Origin: Rhodonellum sp041748555 | GTDB taxonomy: Bacteria; Bacteroidota; Bacteroidia; Cytophagales; Cyclobacteriaceae | Direction: 5' to 3' | Assembly: GCA_041748555.1 (NCBI GenBank) | Contig: JBGTDA010000043.1 | Span: forward strand, 1 to 64,000 | Length of the DNA: 64,000 bases | Shown: piece by piece, positions 9,316-19,284 of the stretch | Numbering within the stretch: position 1 is the stretch's first letter | How the letters are laid out: each line of letters starts with the position of its first letter | Translations under genes and position numbers: made by a program | Notes under the pieces: generated by a model | Told to the model about the DNA's origin: nothing | Databases searched by the model: none | What the model saw: the letters and a program-made list of their open reading frames with translations, nothing else

Positions 9316-10950
9316 TTAATCCGCAACTTGAAAGTAGTCCTTCACCATTACAAATTCACCGTTTTCATTGATATAACTAATTTTCAATTCATAATTCCCA
9401 CTGATTTGGGAGGTGGTAATTTGGGTGGATTCTGGTTTACTATGTTCCTCGAATGACCAGTGTAAGGCTGTCCTAAAATCCGGATAATTGGGTTCGGAAA
9501 GATGGGGATTATAATTGGGAGACTGCAATATTTTTGGGACCTGAATAGTTGGGTAATTCAAATACAGAGCTGTGGTGGGTAATGGAAACCCGCCAAAGTC
9601 ATTCTCATAGGAAGAAAAACTCATCACGCCGGAAAACCTGTCTTCGTTGAGATAAAATTCCCTGGCAAGTATTTCCAGTTTCTGAATTTTTTCCGGGTCA
9701 AAACCGGAAAGTATATCTGTATCAAATACAGGCATTGCATCTATAATCAGGAGTGGGTTTTCGTCAAAAATGGTTCCCAAAGGATTGTTCAATACTTTAA
9801 AGAGTGTCTTTTTGTTTTGCTTTCGGACGTGTACTTCAGGAACATACTCGCGCAGCACGGTCTCAATTTTTTCAAAGCGGTTGTAATCATCCAAATAATA
9901 AGTTTTGTCCGCAACAAATCCGGTGACTATTGGGTGAAAGGGTTCTTTTGCGGGAATATAAAAATAGGTATTCAGTTGGGCAGAAAGGATCACATTCATC
10001 AAAATGGATTTTTCATTCCCGCTTATCTGAAAAGGGGGAAAAGCAAATTGTTCTTTGAATTTAAGATCCCAAAATGGGGACTGAATGGAAAAATTCAGCT
10101 GTTCCTCCCAGTTTGAAGATTGGATGATAAAGTAATCATAGTCCTTCAAAGGACCCAAATCAAAAAAGAGGTCTCCGTTGGGTTTTGGTTTGGCGGTATT
10201 TAATACAGATTGACTTCCATGTGCCGAGAGATAGAAAGTCTCGGTGGTATCTACCTCCGTATCGAGATTTTTGCCATAGACGACATGACCGTATGGTTCG
10301 GGAATCCACTTGGAGTTTTCCGAAAGGGGTTTATAAATTCCCCCATTCATTCTTCCCTGAAAATTATCAGGCAAAATTTGATTTTGAATTGATGCCGAAA
10401 GTTGGATGTTCTCATCCCGGTATGCTGCAAGATTTAGGGATATCTCCTCCTTTTTTTCAATCGATCTTAACGAAATGATTTCACCATTCAATTGAGCTTG
10501 GTCAAGAGAGAAATTCGGAGTGGAAGATTTGGGATTATCTTCATTGGGATTAGGTCTTTTGGGATTGATAATGGTGATCAATTGGCTGTCAACACCCTCA
10601 GGCCCGATCAAGGGGCTAGTTCTGGTGTAAAACCGGAGCAGGTAATGATCAGAGACCAACTGATCGGGAATATCAAAAGTGCCTTGTAAAATCCCACTAT
10701 CAACAGAAAAAATTGCCTGATGTACAGCTTTACCCTCCCTGTCGATCAGTTCTCCATAGGCAATTTTTGAATAGGGTTCGCCTACCGTATTCACTATCCT
10801 GAGTGAAAACCATAACGTTTCACCGGCTGCAGCCAATGTTTTGTTCAGATGGACAAATACCTTTTCTTCTTGAATGTTCCGGGCTTCTACCTTTGATCCG
10901 GGCAAAAGTAGAAGATAGCAAACCAGAATCTTTATCAAGTGTTCTTTCAT
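9316..10950 (-). CDS. Exported MG2-like/plug-like surface protein
   Basis: 544 residues with a signal peptide (MKEHLIKILVCYLLLLPGSKVEA). Residues about 28-130 look like a macroglobulin MG2-type beta domain (EEKVFVHLNKTLAAAGETLWF, LRFYTRTSPL), common in Bacteroidota proteins that accompany TonB receptors. Residues about 395-470 resemble a plug segment (NPLLIIDAMPVFDTDIL, then PEKIQKLEILAREFYL), without a following barrel. It is the last gene of a minus-strand operon behind the TonB receptor and DUF4249 lipoprotein, 43 bp from the latter. A surface role with the receptor is inferred from context. Substrate unknown. Confidence 0.65.
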   Translation of the reverse strand: MKEHLIKILVCYLLLLPGSKVEARNIQEEKVFVHLNKTLAAAGETLWFSLRIVNTVGEPYSKIAYGELIDREGKAVHQAIFSVDSGILQGTFDIPDQLVSDHYLLRFYTRTSPLIGPEGVDSQLITIINPKRPNPNEDNPKSSTPNFSLDQAQLNGEIISLRSIEKKEEISLNLAAYRDENIQLSASIQNQILPDNFQGRMNGGIYKPLSENSKWIPEPYGHVVYGKNLDTEVDTTETFYLSAHGSQSVLNTAKPKPNGDLFFDLGPLKDYDYFIIQSSNWEEQLNFSIQSPFWDLKFKEQFAFPPFQISGNEKSILMNVILSAQLNTYFYIPAKEPFHPIVTGFVADKTYYLDDYNRFEKIETVLREYVPEVHVRKQNKKTLFKVLNNPLGTIFDENPLLIIDAMPVFDTDILSGFDPEKIQKLEILAREFYLNEDRFSGVMSFSSYENDFGGFPLPTTALYLNYPTIQVPKILQSPNYNPHLSEPNYPDFRTALHWSFEEHSKPESTQITTSQISGNYELKISYINENGEFVMVKDYFQVAD

Positions 10951-10993
10951 TTTATTTTTGATTTACCTGTCCAACAACCGCCAATTCTCTTTT

Positions 10994-12151
10994 CTAATCT
11001 TCCCAAAAATCTGGTCTCACATTACTTCCTCTCAAGGTGCAATCAGTACAGGCAACAGGGGCTCCCAAATAGCCGATGGTGGTCGTTCCTGACATGATGG
11101 GCCTTGCAGGAATCAAATTGCCACTACTGAACTTCCTACTATATGCACTGATAAAAGTGGTGTCATTTTCGATCTGGCAAAATTCATATTCAGGAATGAA
11201 AAATGGCCATGGGAAAACATCTGCTACATTGATATAAATTCTTTTTTCCGCTGACTGCCCCATACTTACAAACCCGATTACGTTTTCTTCCGGATCGGTA
11301 AGGCTACTGATATTGCTTTGGATCAATGAAGGAAGTGGACTGAAAATTCCGCCGATATCGTCTGAATTTTTTCTGAGTATTTCCCAGAAATCATATGATT
11401 CACGATCAATCGCCCGCTGCCGAACTTTAATACTGTAGCGCTGCATCAGCTTTTCCGAACGGTTAGGAATATTGACGAGCTCCTTTTGGAAAATCCGTTT
11501 ATCGGTATATTTACCCGCGGATTCTAAAATGATTCTGGGAAAAAGATTATTGTTCCAACAAAGATTGATGGCTTGATCAGGTCTACGGTAATCCACTTCA
11601 TTTGTCTCCGGATTATAGATAAACACTGTCTGTATGCCCGGTTTGAATTGCCAATATTCCTCATAATCCCATAAGAAATATTGAGCTTGATCATTTCCCT
11701 GGGTACTGATAAATATATCCACTCCATTTTCATCTTTTTGAAACCCGACATCTCCGATTTCAGGAGTGATGATCGGAGTAAGATTATCAGATATATATCG
11801 GTTTCCGTTATTCAGGATGATTTCCAGTTGATAGGTGCTGAAGGCACTCAGAAAACCTGAAAAACTGTAGGTTCCCGGCTCCGACTCCTGAAGATCCCAC
11901 TGATAACCAAATTCATCCCGCAGCATGACCGTAGCTCCCGATTCCATATTGGGATCTGTATCGCTGATCACGGGCCTAGTTCTGCTTAGCTTAATGCCGG
12001 ATTCTTTCCCGTTGATTTCTATATATCCTTCCACCACCAGCTGGGCAAAATCTGTTTGTGTCAGTTCCGGCTCAAACGGATCCCTGCATCCTGTAAATGC
12101 CAAAATCAGCAACAGGAAAACAAGAAGACTATGGGACTTTCGAATCATCAT
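10994..12151 (-). CDS. DUF4249 lipoprotein
   Basis: 385 residues from the ATG at 12151, which shares its A with the TGA stop of the TonB receptor. Signal peptide ends in a lipobox LAFTGC, so it is a lipoprotein, probably outer-membrane. The mature start (RDPFEPEL, QLVVEGYIEI) and later GAPVACTDCTLRGS are characteristic of DUF4249, a family found almost only next to TonB-dependent receptors in Bacteroidota. C-terminal CTDC pairs of cysteines are a family trait. It likely acts as the surface partner of the receptor in place of SusD. Transported substrate is unknown. Confidence 0.88.
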   Translation of the reverse strand: MMIRKSHSLLVFLLLILAFTGCRDPFEPELTQTDFAQLVVEGYIEINGKESGIKLSRTRPVISDTDPNMESGATVMLRDEFGYQWDLQESEPGTYSFSGFLSAFSTYQLEIILNNGNRYISDNLTPIITPEIGDVGFQKDENGVDIFISTQGNDQAQYFLWDYEEYWQFKPGIQTVFIYNPETNEVDYRRPDQAINLCWNNNLFPRIILESAGKYTDKRIFQKELVNIPNRSEKLMQRYSIKVRQRAIDRESYDFWEILRKNSDDIGGIFSPLPSLIQSNISSLTDPEENVIGFVSMGQSAEKRIYINVADVFPWPFFIPEYEFCQIENDTTFISAYSRKFSSGNLIPARPIMSGTTTIGYLGAPVACTDCTLRGSNVRPDFWED

Positions 12152-14910
12152 CAAAATCTGAAATTATAGGTTATGAAAGGAATGGGTTGTGCAAATATCG
12201 AAAGCTGATATCCCTGTAAGGTGCCGTTAACAGGTGTGAAATAAACCGAGTATGGGTTTTTCCTTCCCAGAAGGTTATATACACCAATTGACCAGGAAGA
12301 ATGGGCCAATTTTCTCACCTTATGGTTTCCTTCTATATTGATAGAAAAATCAATTCTGAAATAATCCGGAATTCTATAGGCATTTCTTTCTGAAAAATAA
12401 ACCCTTTCCGAGCCGGCATATTGGAATTTCGAAACCGGATAAGTTACAGGACGGCCTGTGCTGTAATTGGCATTCAAAGAGGTGCTCAATCTTTTGCTGA
12501 GCTCGTAATTCCCGACAACAACTACATTATGCGGCTGGTCAAAATTACTGGGATAGTAATCCCCTTTATTGATTTTTTCGGCAGTCTCGTCCGAAGCTGT
12601 CCTCAACAAGGATCTGGAATAAGTGTAGCTGATCCAACCGTTTAATTTACCCGTATTCTTCTTCAGCATCACTTCAGCACCATAAGCGCGGCCATCGGTT
12701 TTAAGAATACTTTGTTCTATTTCGTTATTCAATATCAAAGAAGCACCTGACCGATAATCAATCAGGTTTCGCATATTTCTATGATAAAGCTCCAAAGAAA
12801 ATTCATATTGATCGATCTTTAAGTTTCGATAATAGCCGATCGAAACCTGATCACCCCATTGAGGCCGGATATTGGGATCACTGAGCTTCCAGGTGTCTGT
12901 TGGTGAAATTGCCGAGGTATTGGTCAGCAGATGGGTAAATTGCCGCATGGTGTTGTATCCGGCTTTTATTGACGAGATGTTGTTTAAATTATACCTTCCC
13001 GAAACCCTGAATTCAGGTCCGTGATAGGTGTTGATGATATCCCCTTCACCATACGATTTTTCTCCGGTTATTGTGGAGGGAGAAATCGGCCCACCGGGTT
13101 GATATGAATTAACCGTATTCGGACCGAGATAATTATAGATCACATACCGCAAGCCAAAGTCGACCGCCAATTGATCATTGATTTCGAAAGCATCTCCTAT
13201 ATAAAAAGCGGTTTCAAGTGCTTTTTCGGGATTTACTTCTTCAGGTATGACTATGGATTCGGTCCCAAATGGATTAATATAACCCGGTCTGAAATTATAC
13301 TGGATACTACTTGCTCCAAAGCTAAGGGTATGTTGCAGGTCCATTTCATAGGTGAAGTTTGCCCGGAGGTGATTCTGAAGAATCTCGAAACCAAAATCAT
13401 ATGCATTCAGAGGATTGTCTCTCCCTTCTATCCCAAACTGATACCGATCCTGACCCACGATAAATTCTGCTTCCAGCCGTTCACTGAAGTAATGCGTCCA
13501 GGCCAGGTTTATATTTTGGTTCTTGTAATTGAATGCAGTGTCAGGATCGAACCTGAATTGGTCCTGGCTCAAATAGCTGTTCAGCCGGATAATGTTTTTA
13601 GCGTTCAGCTTATGTTGGAAATTGAAATTAAAATCATAGAAGGAGGCTCGAGCATCATTGAAATCAGTTTTTTCCTCCAAAAGATCCAATATCCAATCTG
13701 AATAGGTTGACCTGCCTCCGACGACAAAAGTTGTGTTTTTCCCAATAGGTCCTTCTACAGTCAGCCGCCCTGTCATCAAGCCTATCCCGCCACTGACCTT
13801 GAATTTTTCTTTATCTCCATATTTTGCTTTAACATCCAATACCGAAGAAAGCCGCCCACCGTATTTGACCGGAATGCCACCTTTGTACAAGTCCACTTCC
13901 TCGACCATATCCGGGTTGAAGGCTGAGAACAAACCGAATAAATGGGAAGGATTGTAAATCGTGGCATTATTGAATAATATCAGATTTTGATCAGCTGCTC
14001 CACCTCTCACGTTGAAACCCACACTGGCTTCACCCACGGTTTTGACACCCGGAAGCGTAAGCAATCCTTTTAGGATGTCCACTTCACCCAAAATTGCCGG
14101 GATTTTTTTCATGGCTTTTATGGATAAACTCTGCACACCCATCTGTGGACGGGAAATATTGGTCATCTTTTCCGAACTGACCACTATTTCCTTTAAGGAA
14201 ATAATGTTTTCTTCTATGGAAATATCAAGTATTCCGTCTCCCTGAAGGCTTATTTGTCTTTGCTCCACAAATCCGCCCAGATTTTGGATGAAAATCGTAT
14301 GTCTTCCTTTTGGAAGGTCTATAGAAAAAAATCCTTCTTCATTAGCAATTGCCCTTGTATAGTTGACTTTTTCAAAGACAACTGCACCATACACCGGATT
14401 TCCGGTTTCCAATCCGGTGATCTTTCCGCTTAATGATGCCGTGGAAGAGGAATTTTCTGACTGACTGCTGCCGAGGACATGTAGTTTGTTTCTTGAAAAG
14501 GCGCGTTCCGTGTCACTGATTCTACTGATGCTGTCCTCCTCATCCAGGGAATTTACTGATTCGAAAAAATCCTTTGCCAATGACAATTCCAAAGGTTTAC
14601 CCTTGGTGATAAAAACCCGATTTTGCTCATCAATGGTGTACTTGAGGTCGGTATTTTTAAATATACCTTCCAATATCTGGCTGATCGAATTGTCTTTGGC
14701 ACTGATATTTACCTGAATGGAATCTACATCTGTTTTTTTGAAATAAAACCGGTAATCAGTGGAAGATTCTATTTGGCTTGAAAATCTTGAAAAGCTTATT
14801 CCCGGAAATAAACCGCTGATCTTTTCCTCCTCCGGGATTTGTTGGGCAAAAACATTTCCGGAACCTATAGTCAAGGCCAAAAGCACCACACAAAATAATT
14901 TTCTGATCAT
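12151..14910 (-). CDS. TonB-dependent receptor with STN and carboxypeptidase-like domains
   Basis: A 919-residue outer-membrane receptor: signal peptide (1-23), a secretin/TonB short N-terminal (STN) domain at about 35-110 (DYRFYFKKTDVDSIQVNISA, ISQILEGIFKNTDLKYTID), a carboxypeptidase-D-like beta sandwich at about 158-240 (LSGKITGLETGNPVYGAVV), a plug (ILGEVDILKGLLTLPGVKTV, FNVRGGAADQNLILFNNATI) and a 22-strand-type barrel ending in the aromatic terminal strand PFITYNFRF. STN domains often signal to anti-sigma factors, but no sigma/anti-sigma pair lies next to it. Gene order with DUF4249, and no SusD, suggests a non-glycan or small-molecule transport system. Confidence 0.9.
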   Translation of the reverse strand: MIRKLFCVVLLALTIGSGNVFAQQIPEEEKISGLFPGISFSRFSSQIESSTDYRFYFKKTDVDSIQVNISAKDNSISQILEGIFKNTDLKYTIDEQNRVFITKGKPLELSLAKDFFESVNSLDEEDSISRISDTERAFSRNKLHVLGSSQSENSSSTASLSGKITGLETGNPVYGAVVFEKVNYTRAIANEEGFFSIDLPKGRHTIFIQNLGGFVEQRQISLQGDGILDISIEENIISLKEIVVSSEKMTNISRPQMGVQSLSIKAMKKIPAILGEVDILKGLLTLPGVKTVGEASVGFNVRGGAADQNLILFNNATIYNPSHLFGLFSAFNPDMVEEVDLYKGGIPVKYGGRLSSVLDVKAKYGDKEKFKVSGGIGLMTGRLTVEGPIGKNTTFVVGGRSTYSDWILDLLEEKTDFNDARASFYDFNFNFQHKLNAKNIIRLNSYLSQDQFRFDPDTAFNYKNQNINLAWTHYFSERLEAEFIVGQDRYQFGIEGRDNPLNAYDFGFEILQNHLRANFTYEMDLQHTLSFGASSIQYNFRPGYINPFGTESIVIPEEVNPEKALETAFYIGDAFEINDQLAVDFGLRYVIYNYLGPNTVNSYQPGGPISPSTITGEKSYGEGDIINTYHGPEFRVSGRYNLNNISSIKAGYNTMRQFTHLLTNTSAISPTDTWKLSDPNIRPQWGDQVSIGYYRNLKIDQYEFSLELYHRNMRNLIDYRSGASLILNNEIEQSILKTDGRAYGAEVMLKKNTGKLNGWISYTYSRSLLRTASDETAEKINKGDYYPSNFDQPHNVVVVGNYELSKRLSTSLNANYSTGRPVTYPVSKFQYAGSERVYFSERNAYRIPDYFRIDFSINIEGNHKVRKLAHSSWSIGVYNLLGRKNPYSVYFTPVNGTLQGYQLSIFAQPIPFITYNFRF

Positions 14911-15614
14911 TGGTTCTCTTCTTGATTATATTCCTGTATCAAAAATCCCAGATATGATTCGGGGTCATTTCTAAAATTCAAGCTATTTTTCCTTATACGA
15001 GACTTAATAGCCTTTTTGTCCAGATCCAAAAATTTAAAAGCTTGCCTAGGCTTGTTTATCACTTCCAGTTTACCTCCATTTTGGATCAAAAAATCTGATT
15101 TTCCATAAAATTCGGCGGTGTAATTTCCTACTTCCCGTTTGGCTTTGGTCAGTTTGTAATGTTTGCGCAGGAGCTTGGCCTCCCCGGTTTCCAGAAGTTC
15201 GTATATCCCGTTTTTATGCTGTGTATAGCTAGGATTATCCTTTACTAAAACAAATTGTCGGTTATCCTTCAGGTTGATTTCAAAGGAATTTATTTTATCA
15301 GACCGAATGAGGATTTTTTGATTGTGCACCGGCTGGAAAGTTATCAACTCATCCGTAAAAATATTGTAAGAAAGCGGAACCCCGTTATAAGTGATCCCAT
15401 TGATGGTAAGTTTGCCGGTTTCCAGGTTTCTGCTTTCCAGATGGGGATGACCTTCTATTTCTTTAGGTGGATCCACATAATATCCGCCACTGACAATATC
15501 CTGAAACAAGGGGATATTTTTTAAATATAGATCTTCATAGTTCAGGCCTGATTGTGCAAGAGAGACAATTGAAAACTGAAAAATAAATATTAAAAGCAAC
15601 AATCCAATTTTCAT
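14907..15614 (-). CDS. Exported protein of unknown function heading the TonB operon
   Basis: About 235 residues starting at MKIGLLLLIFIFQFSIVSLAQ, a strong signal peptide; an upstream in-frame ATG at 15650 would put 12 polar residues ahead of it and is less likely. It overlaps the receptor start by 4 bp (ATGA), so the two are translationally coupled. Mature part is beta-rich with GGYYVDPPKEIEGHPHLES, then GKLTINGITYNGVPLSYN, and a basic C-terminal helix (DLDKKAIKSRIRKNSLNFR). I do not recognise the family. Position suggests a periplasmic or surface accessory of the receptor. Confidence 0.65.
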   Translation of the reverse strand: MKIGLLLLIFIFQFSIVSLAQSGLNYEDLYLKNIPLFQDIVSGGYYVDPPKEIEGHPHLESRNLETGKLTINGITYNGVPLSYNIFTDELITFQPVHNQKILIRSDKINSFEINLKDNRQFVLVKDNPSYTQHKNGIYELLETGEAKLLRKHYKLTKAKREVGNYTAEFYGKSDFLIQNGGKLEVINKPRQAFKFLDLDKKAIKSRIRKNSLNFRNDPESYLGFLIQEYNQEENQ

Positions 15615-15820
15615 AGAAGAGGTATTGGTATTTGTAAATTGAGCAAACAATATATCAATAAAATAAGGGTACAGACATAAAAGTTTAGGTATTTTATTTC
15701 AATGGTTCATAAATGTTTTCTACATGTTGTAAGTTTGGATCATCATAAATGCAAAAGGACCGCATTTTACATATCGGTTCAATCTCAAAAAATATATCCT
15801 AACACAAACATATTATCCGG

Positions 15821-16738
15821 ATGAGCAGCAGAAGAAACATGATAAAGACCATGGGCTTGGGAGCAGGATTGCTCGTGACCGCCGACTTGAAGGCCAAACC
15901 CTTCCCGCGCCAAGGCCGGTTCAGCTATTGTCTCAACACCAGTACCATCAGTGGTCAAAAACCAGGAGTTTGGAAATATATAGAAATTGCAGGAAATGCT
16001 GGGTATGATGGGATAGAATTGTGGATTGGAGATATTCAAGCTTATATTCAGGAAGGAAAATCGCTTTCAGACCTGAGAAAACATCTTTCTGATTCCGGGC
16101 TGAAGGTTGAAAATGCTATCGGATTTGCACCATGGATGGTCGATGACGAAGCCCAGCGCAAAGCAGGTTTTGAGCAGATGAAAAAGGAAATGGAGCTTTT
16201 GGCTGAGTTAGGTTGCGAAAGGGTGGCCGCCCCGGCGGCGGGAGTAAAAGCACCGTTGGATTTATTCAAAGCCGGCGAAAGATTCAAGGCTTTGTTGGAT
16301 TTGGGCAGAAGTACAGGAGTGATGCCTCAGCTGGAATTTTGGGGAGCTTTTCCGTTTTTTCATCACCTTGGTCAGGTGCTGATGGTGGCAGCAGTGGCCG
16401 ATGATCCCGATGCCAGGATTTTGCCCGATGTGTATCACCTTTATCGGGGAGATTCCGGGTATAACGGGCTTAAAATGTTGGACGGTAATCTGATCGAAAT
16501 TTTTCACATGAATGATTTTGTTTCCGACATACCCCGGGAAAAACAAGAGGACAAAGACCGTGTATATCCAGGTGATGGTGCGGCTCCAATGAAACAGATT
16601 CTGACCGACCTCAAAAAAATGGGTGGGGACAAAGTGCTTTCTTTAGAACTTTTCAACAAGGATCTATGGGAGCAAGATCCACTTGAAATAGCAAAAACAG
16701 GTTTGGAAAAAATGAAATCCGCAGTGGCAGCCATCTGA
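15821..16738 (+). CDS. Exported sugar phosphate isomerase/epimerase-like TIM barrel
   Basis: 305 residues. The N-terminus SSRRNMIKTMGLGAGLLV is a Tat-type signal, so the protein is probably exported folded. The rest is an AP-endonuclease-2/xylose-isomerase-like TIM barrel: IEIAGNAGYDGIELWIGDI at about 56-74, ERVAAPAAG, MPQLEFWGAF, PDVYHLYRGDSGYNGL, IEIFHMNDFVSD, and a final LSLELFN strand. Glu/His/Asp at strand ends fit a divalent-metal site. Such Tat-exported members are common in Bacteroidota sugar metabolism; the substrate cannot be told. It converges on hflC with a shared terminator. Confidence 0.8.
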   Translation: MSSRRNMIKTMGLGAGLLVTADLKAKPFPRQGRFSYCLNTSTISGQKPGVWKYIEIAGNAGYDGIELWIGDIQAYIQEGKSLSDLRKHLSDSGLKVENAIGFAPWMVDDEAQRKAGFEQMKKEMELLAELGCERVAAPAAGVKAPLDLFKAGERFKALLDLGRSTGVMPQLEFWGAFPFFHHLGQVLMVAAVADDPDARILPDVYHLYRGDSGYNGLKMLDGNLIEIFHMNDFVSDIPREKQEDKDRVYPGDGAAPMKQILTDLKKMGGDKVLSLELFNKDLWEQDPLEIAKTGLEKMKSAVAAI

Positions 16739-16764
16739 TAGGATTTGTTTTGTTTATTTTATGA

Positions 16765-16800
16765 AAAAAGCCCACAGAGATAAAATCAATGTGGGCTTTT
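16765..16800. terminator. Bidirectional terminator between the isomerase-like gene and hflC
   Basis: Stem AAAAGCCCACA with TGTGGGCTTTT around a 14-base loop. Minus-strand reading gives a run of six T, plus-strand only four, so it mainly serves the hflKC operon. Confidence 0.8.
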
Positions 16801-16858
16801 CCCGTCTTTCCATTAGAAAAACAAAAGCTACCGGCAGAAATGTAGATTAACATTTATA

Positions 16859-17797
16859 TCAGTTCATCCTTTTCAAATATCTGAAGAATTCACTGTCAGT
16901 AGTAAGAATCAGGCTGGTGTTTTCATCCAGTGATTTTTCAAAACTTTCCATTGTCCTCAGGAATTTGTAAAGGTCAATGGATTGTCGGTTCCTGTTGTAA
17001 GCTCCGGCATAGATGGAAGTAGCCTGTGCGTCTGCGCGGCCACGGATTTCTTCTGCTGTCCGGACAGCTTCGGATTTGATCTTTGCAAGATCCCGTTCTT
17101 TGTCACCCTGGATTTTCAAAGCTTCCCCCTGACCTTCCGATCTGAACTGGTCAGCTATTCGGTTTCTCTCACTTATCATCCGGTCATAAACCCGGTCCCT
17201 TACTTCGTCCACATAATTCATTTTCTTAAACCGGAAGTCAAGAATCCTCACTCCAAGATCAGAGGTCCTTTCATTGGCTTTTTGCAAAATGATGTTTTCA
17301 ATGGCCTCCCGACCAACAGCAATATCCTCCAATACCTCAATTTCCTCCATAAAATCCTCAGTGATTTCAGGTTCTCTGTTGGTGGATCTTACGATATCCA
17401 AAAGCTCATGGCTAGCGATTGCATTTCTGGTTTCACCATCCAATATGTCATCCAACCTGGATTGAGCTGATCGCTCGTCATTCAGACGGATAAAGAACTG
17501 AAGCGGATTGGTGATTTCCCAACGGGCATACGTATCCACGAAAATAAATTTCTTGTCTTTCGTCGGAACCTGGTTTCTGTCGCCGTCCCACTCGAGATAT
17601 CTTTTATCGAAAAACTGTACCCGCTGAATGAACGGAATCTTAAACTGTAGCCCCGGTTCGGTTATGGGTTCACCTACCGGCTTTCCAAATTGGGTTACAA
17701 TCGCCTGTTGGGTTTCATCCATTACATAAAAGCTGGTCCAACTCAAAATCACAAGGAGGGAGATGACAATTATTATTGCTGTTTTATTCTTTCTCAT
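16859..17797 (-). CDS. hflC: HflC, SPFH-domain protease modulator
   Basis: HflC and HflK form a ring/cage in the inner membrane that encloses and modulates the FtsH protease. The 312-residue chain has one N-terminal membrane anchor (about 7-25, IIIVISLLVILSWTSFYVM) and an SPFH/band-7 domain (QQAIVTQFGKPVGEPITEPG, YARWEITNPLQFF), then a coiled coil rich in RGRADAQATSIYAGAY. It overlaps hflK by 4 bp, the usual hflK-hflC order. Length fits the family. Confidence 0.93.
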   Translation of the reverse strand: MRKNKTAIIIVISLLVILSWTSFYVMDETQQAIVTQFGKPVGEPITEPGLQFKIPFIQRVQFFDKRYLEWDGDRNQVPTKDKKFIFVDTYARWEITNPLQFFIRLNDERSAQSRLDDILDGETRNAIASHELLDIVRSTNREPEITEDFMEEIEVLEDIAVGREAIENIILQKANERTSDLGVRILDFRFKKMNYVDEVRDRVYDRMISERNRIADQFRSEGQGEALKIQGDKERDLAKIKSEAVRTAEEIRGRADAQATSIYAGAYNRNRQSIDLYKFLRTMESFEKSLDENTSLILTTDSEFFRYLKRMN

Positions 17798-18765
17798 GGT
17801 TTGATCTGCTTGTCAATGTTCAATAATGGGAGCACATTGTTTCCTTTTTCATCTACGATGATTTTATTTCCCAATTTGGGAAGAATCCGCTCAATCGTTT
17901 CCAGATAGAGCCTTTGCTTGGTGACTTCAGGGGCTTTGATATATTCATCAAATACAGAAGTAAACCTGGCGGAATCTCCCTTCGCACCATTTACACGGGT
18001 AAGGGAGTAGGCTTCTGCCAATTGTATTGTTTCATCGGCCTCACCTCTTGCTCTTGGAATGATCCTGTTGTAGTCTGCTTCTGCCTGATTGATAAGGGTT
18101 TCTCTTTCCTGTTGGGCTTCATTGACGGCGTTAAATGATGGTTTAACAGGTTCGGGAGGATTTACATCCTGAAGCACCACCTGATCGATACGGATCCCGT
18201 TTTCATATTCATCGCAAAGTTTCTGTAGCAGCACTTCCACACTGGTGGATATTTCCTGTCTGCCCACAGTAAGCACTTCATTGACAGTTCTGTCACCGAC
18301 TATCTTTCTCATTGCGGATTCGGACATGTCGCGAAGGGTTTTTTCAGGGTTTCTTACCTTGAACAGATATTTGTAAGAATCAACGATCCTATACTGGACC
18401 ACCCATTCCACATCTGTCAGGTTTAGGTCTCCGGTCAGCATCATGGATTCATCTCCAAACCCTGTTTTGGTATATTCCGTCCTTTGGCCTGCGGAAACAG
18501 TCCTAAAACCGAATTCCCGTTTCAGCTGTCTCTGCACAGGGATTTTATACATCTTTTCAATCCCGAAAGGTGCGATGAAATTCAAACCGGGTTGGAGAGT
18601 TCTGCTGTATTCTCCCAGCTGAACGACCACGCCTTCCTCCTCGGGACCCACCGTCTTCACAGCTGTGACTATCCCGAAAAGCAGGACAAAGCCCCAAATG
18701 ATCCTGTTGAGGTATTTTTTGAGCCAATCCGGATCTATGTTGATTTTGTACTCGTTATCTGACAT
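17794..18765 (-). CDS. hflK: HflK, SPFH-domain protease modulator
   Basis: 323 residues with a membrane helix at about 17-37 (RIIWGFVLLFGIVTAVKTV) and a band-7 domain (EEEGVVVQLGEYSRTLQPGL; VEWVVQYRIVDSYKYLF; DPEKTLRD-like RNPEKTLRDMSESAMR). The C-terminal helix contains LINQAEADYNRIIPRARGEA. Partner of HflC in controlling FtsH. First gene of the pair, with about 575 bp of mostly non-coding sequence upstream. It lacks the Gly/Pro-rich N-terminus of enterobacterial HflK, as expected in this phylum. Confidence 0.93.
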   Translation of the reverse strand: MSDNEYKINIDPDWLKKYLNRIIWGFVLLFGIVTAVKTVGPEEEGVVVQLGEYSRTLQPGLNFIAPFGIEKMYKIPVQRQLKREFGFRTVSAGQRTEYTKTGFGDESMMLTGDLNLTDVEWVVQYRIVDSYKYLFKVRNPEKTLRDMSESAMRKIVGDRTVNEVLTVGRQEISTSVEVLLQKLCDEYENGIRIDQVVLQDVNPPEPVKPSFNAVNEAQQERETLINQAEADYNRIIPRARGEADETIQLAEAYSLTRVNGAKGDSARFTSVFDEYIKAPEVTKQRLYLETIERILPKLGNKIIVDEKGNNVLPLLNIDKQIKP

Positions 18766-19122
18766 TTATCTGTTATTTATTTTATCTGCCTAAAGATGAT
18801 TATAAAAATAGGTTGAATTTATGGATGACAAATGGGTAGCGATGTTAAATTAAGCCATTGTAAATGGATTTCCCTCGGAAAATTGAAAGAAAAACATTGC
18901 ATCAAATTCAGATTCCCTAAAGAAACAGATGATTTAACAAGAGGATATATCAAAAGGTTTTCATAAAGAGGGGTGAATTAATAGGGATTTTGTTTGAAAA
19001 TAGAAGGTTTTATAGAGGGTTTTTCCTATCCTCTGAATTCCCGGAAGAAAATAATTTTATACTTCTGATTAAAGATAGTGATCGTAATATCCGGAGTGTT
19101 ATCCAATACTATCCAAAAAAAC

Positions 19123-19155
19123 AAACCCTTCGAATGCATATCCAAAGGGTTTTTT
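19123..19155 (-). terminator. Hairpin terminator, isolated
   Basis: Stem AAACCCTT/AAGGGTTT with a 14-base loop. The minus-strand reading is followed by GTTTGTTTTTTT. It sits just downstream of the minus-strand remnant at 19189-19284, which suggests that a leftward gene once ended here. Confidence 0.6.
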
Positions 19156-19188
19156 GTCCTAATAAGTAAGGAGTATTAGTTAAAGATT

Positions 19189-19284
19189 TTAGAAATCGGA
19201 ACCGATATCTCCTTGGGCTACAATGGTAGCTAGATCATCAGGACTTAAATGAACTTTGACATGCCCATCGATGGTTAGAATCCC
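19189..19284 (-). pseudogene. Possible C-terminal remnant of a lost gene
   Basis: A 31-codon open stretch on the minus strand, bounded by stops, reads ILTIDGHVKVHLSPDDLATI and ends GDIGSDF. Composition looks coding (alternating hydrophobic and charged residues) and it is followed directly by a terminator. No start codon or upstream continuation is present. Family unknown; could be chance. Confidence 0.25.
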
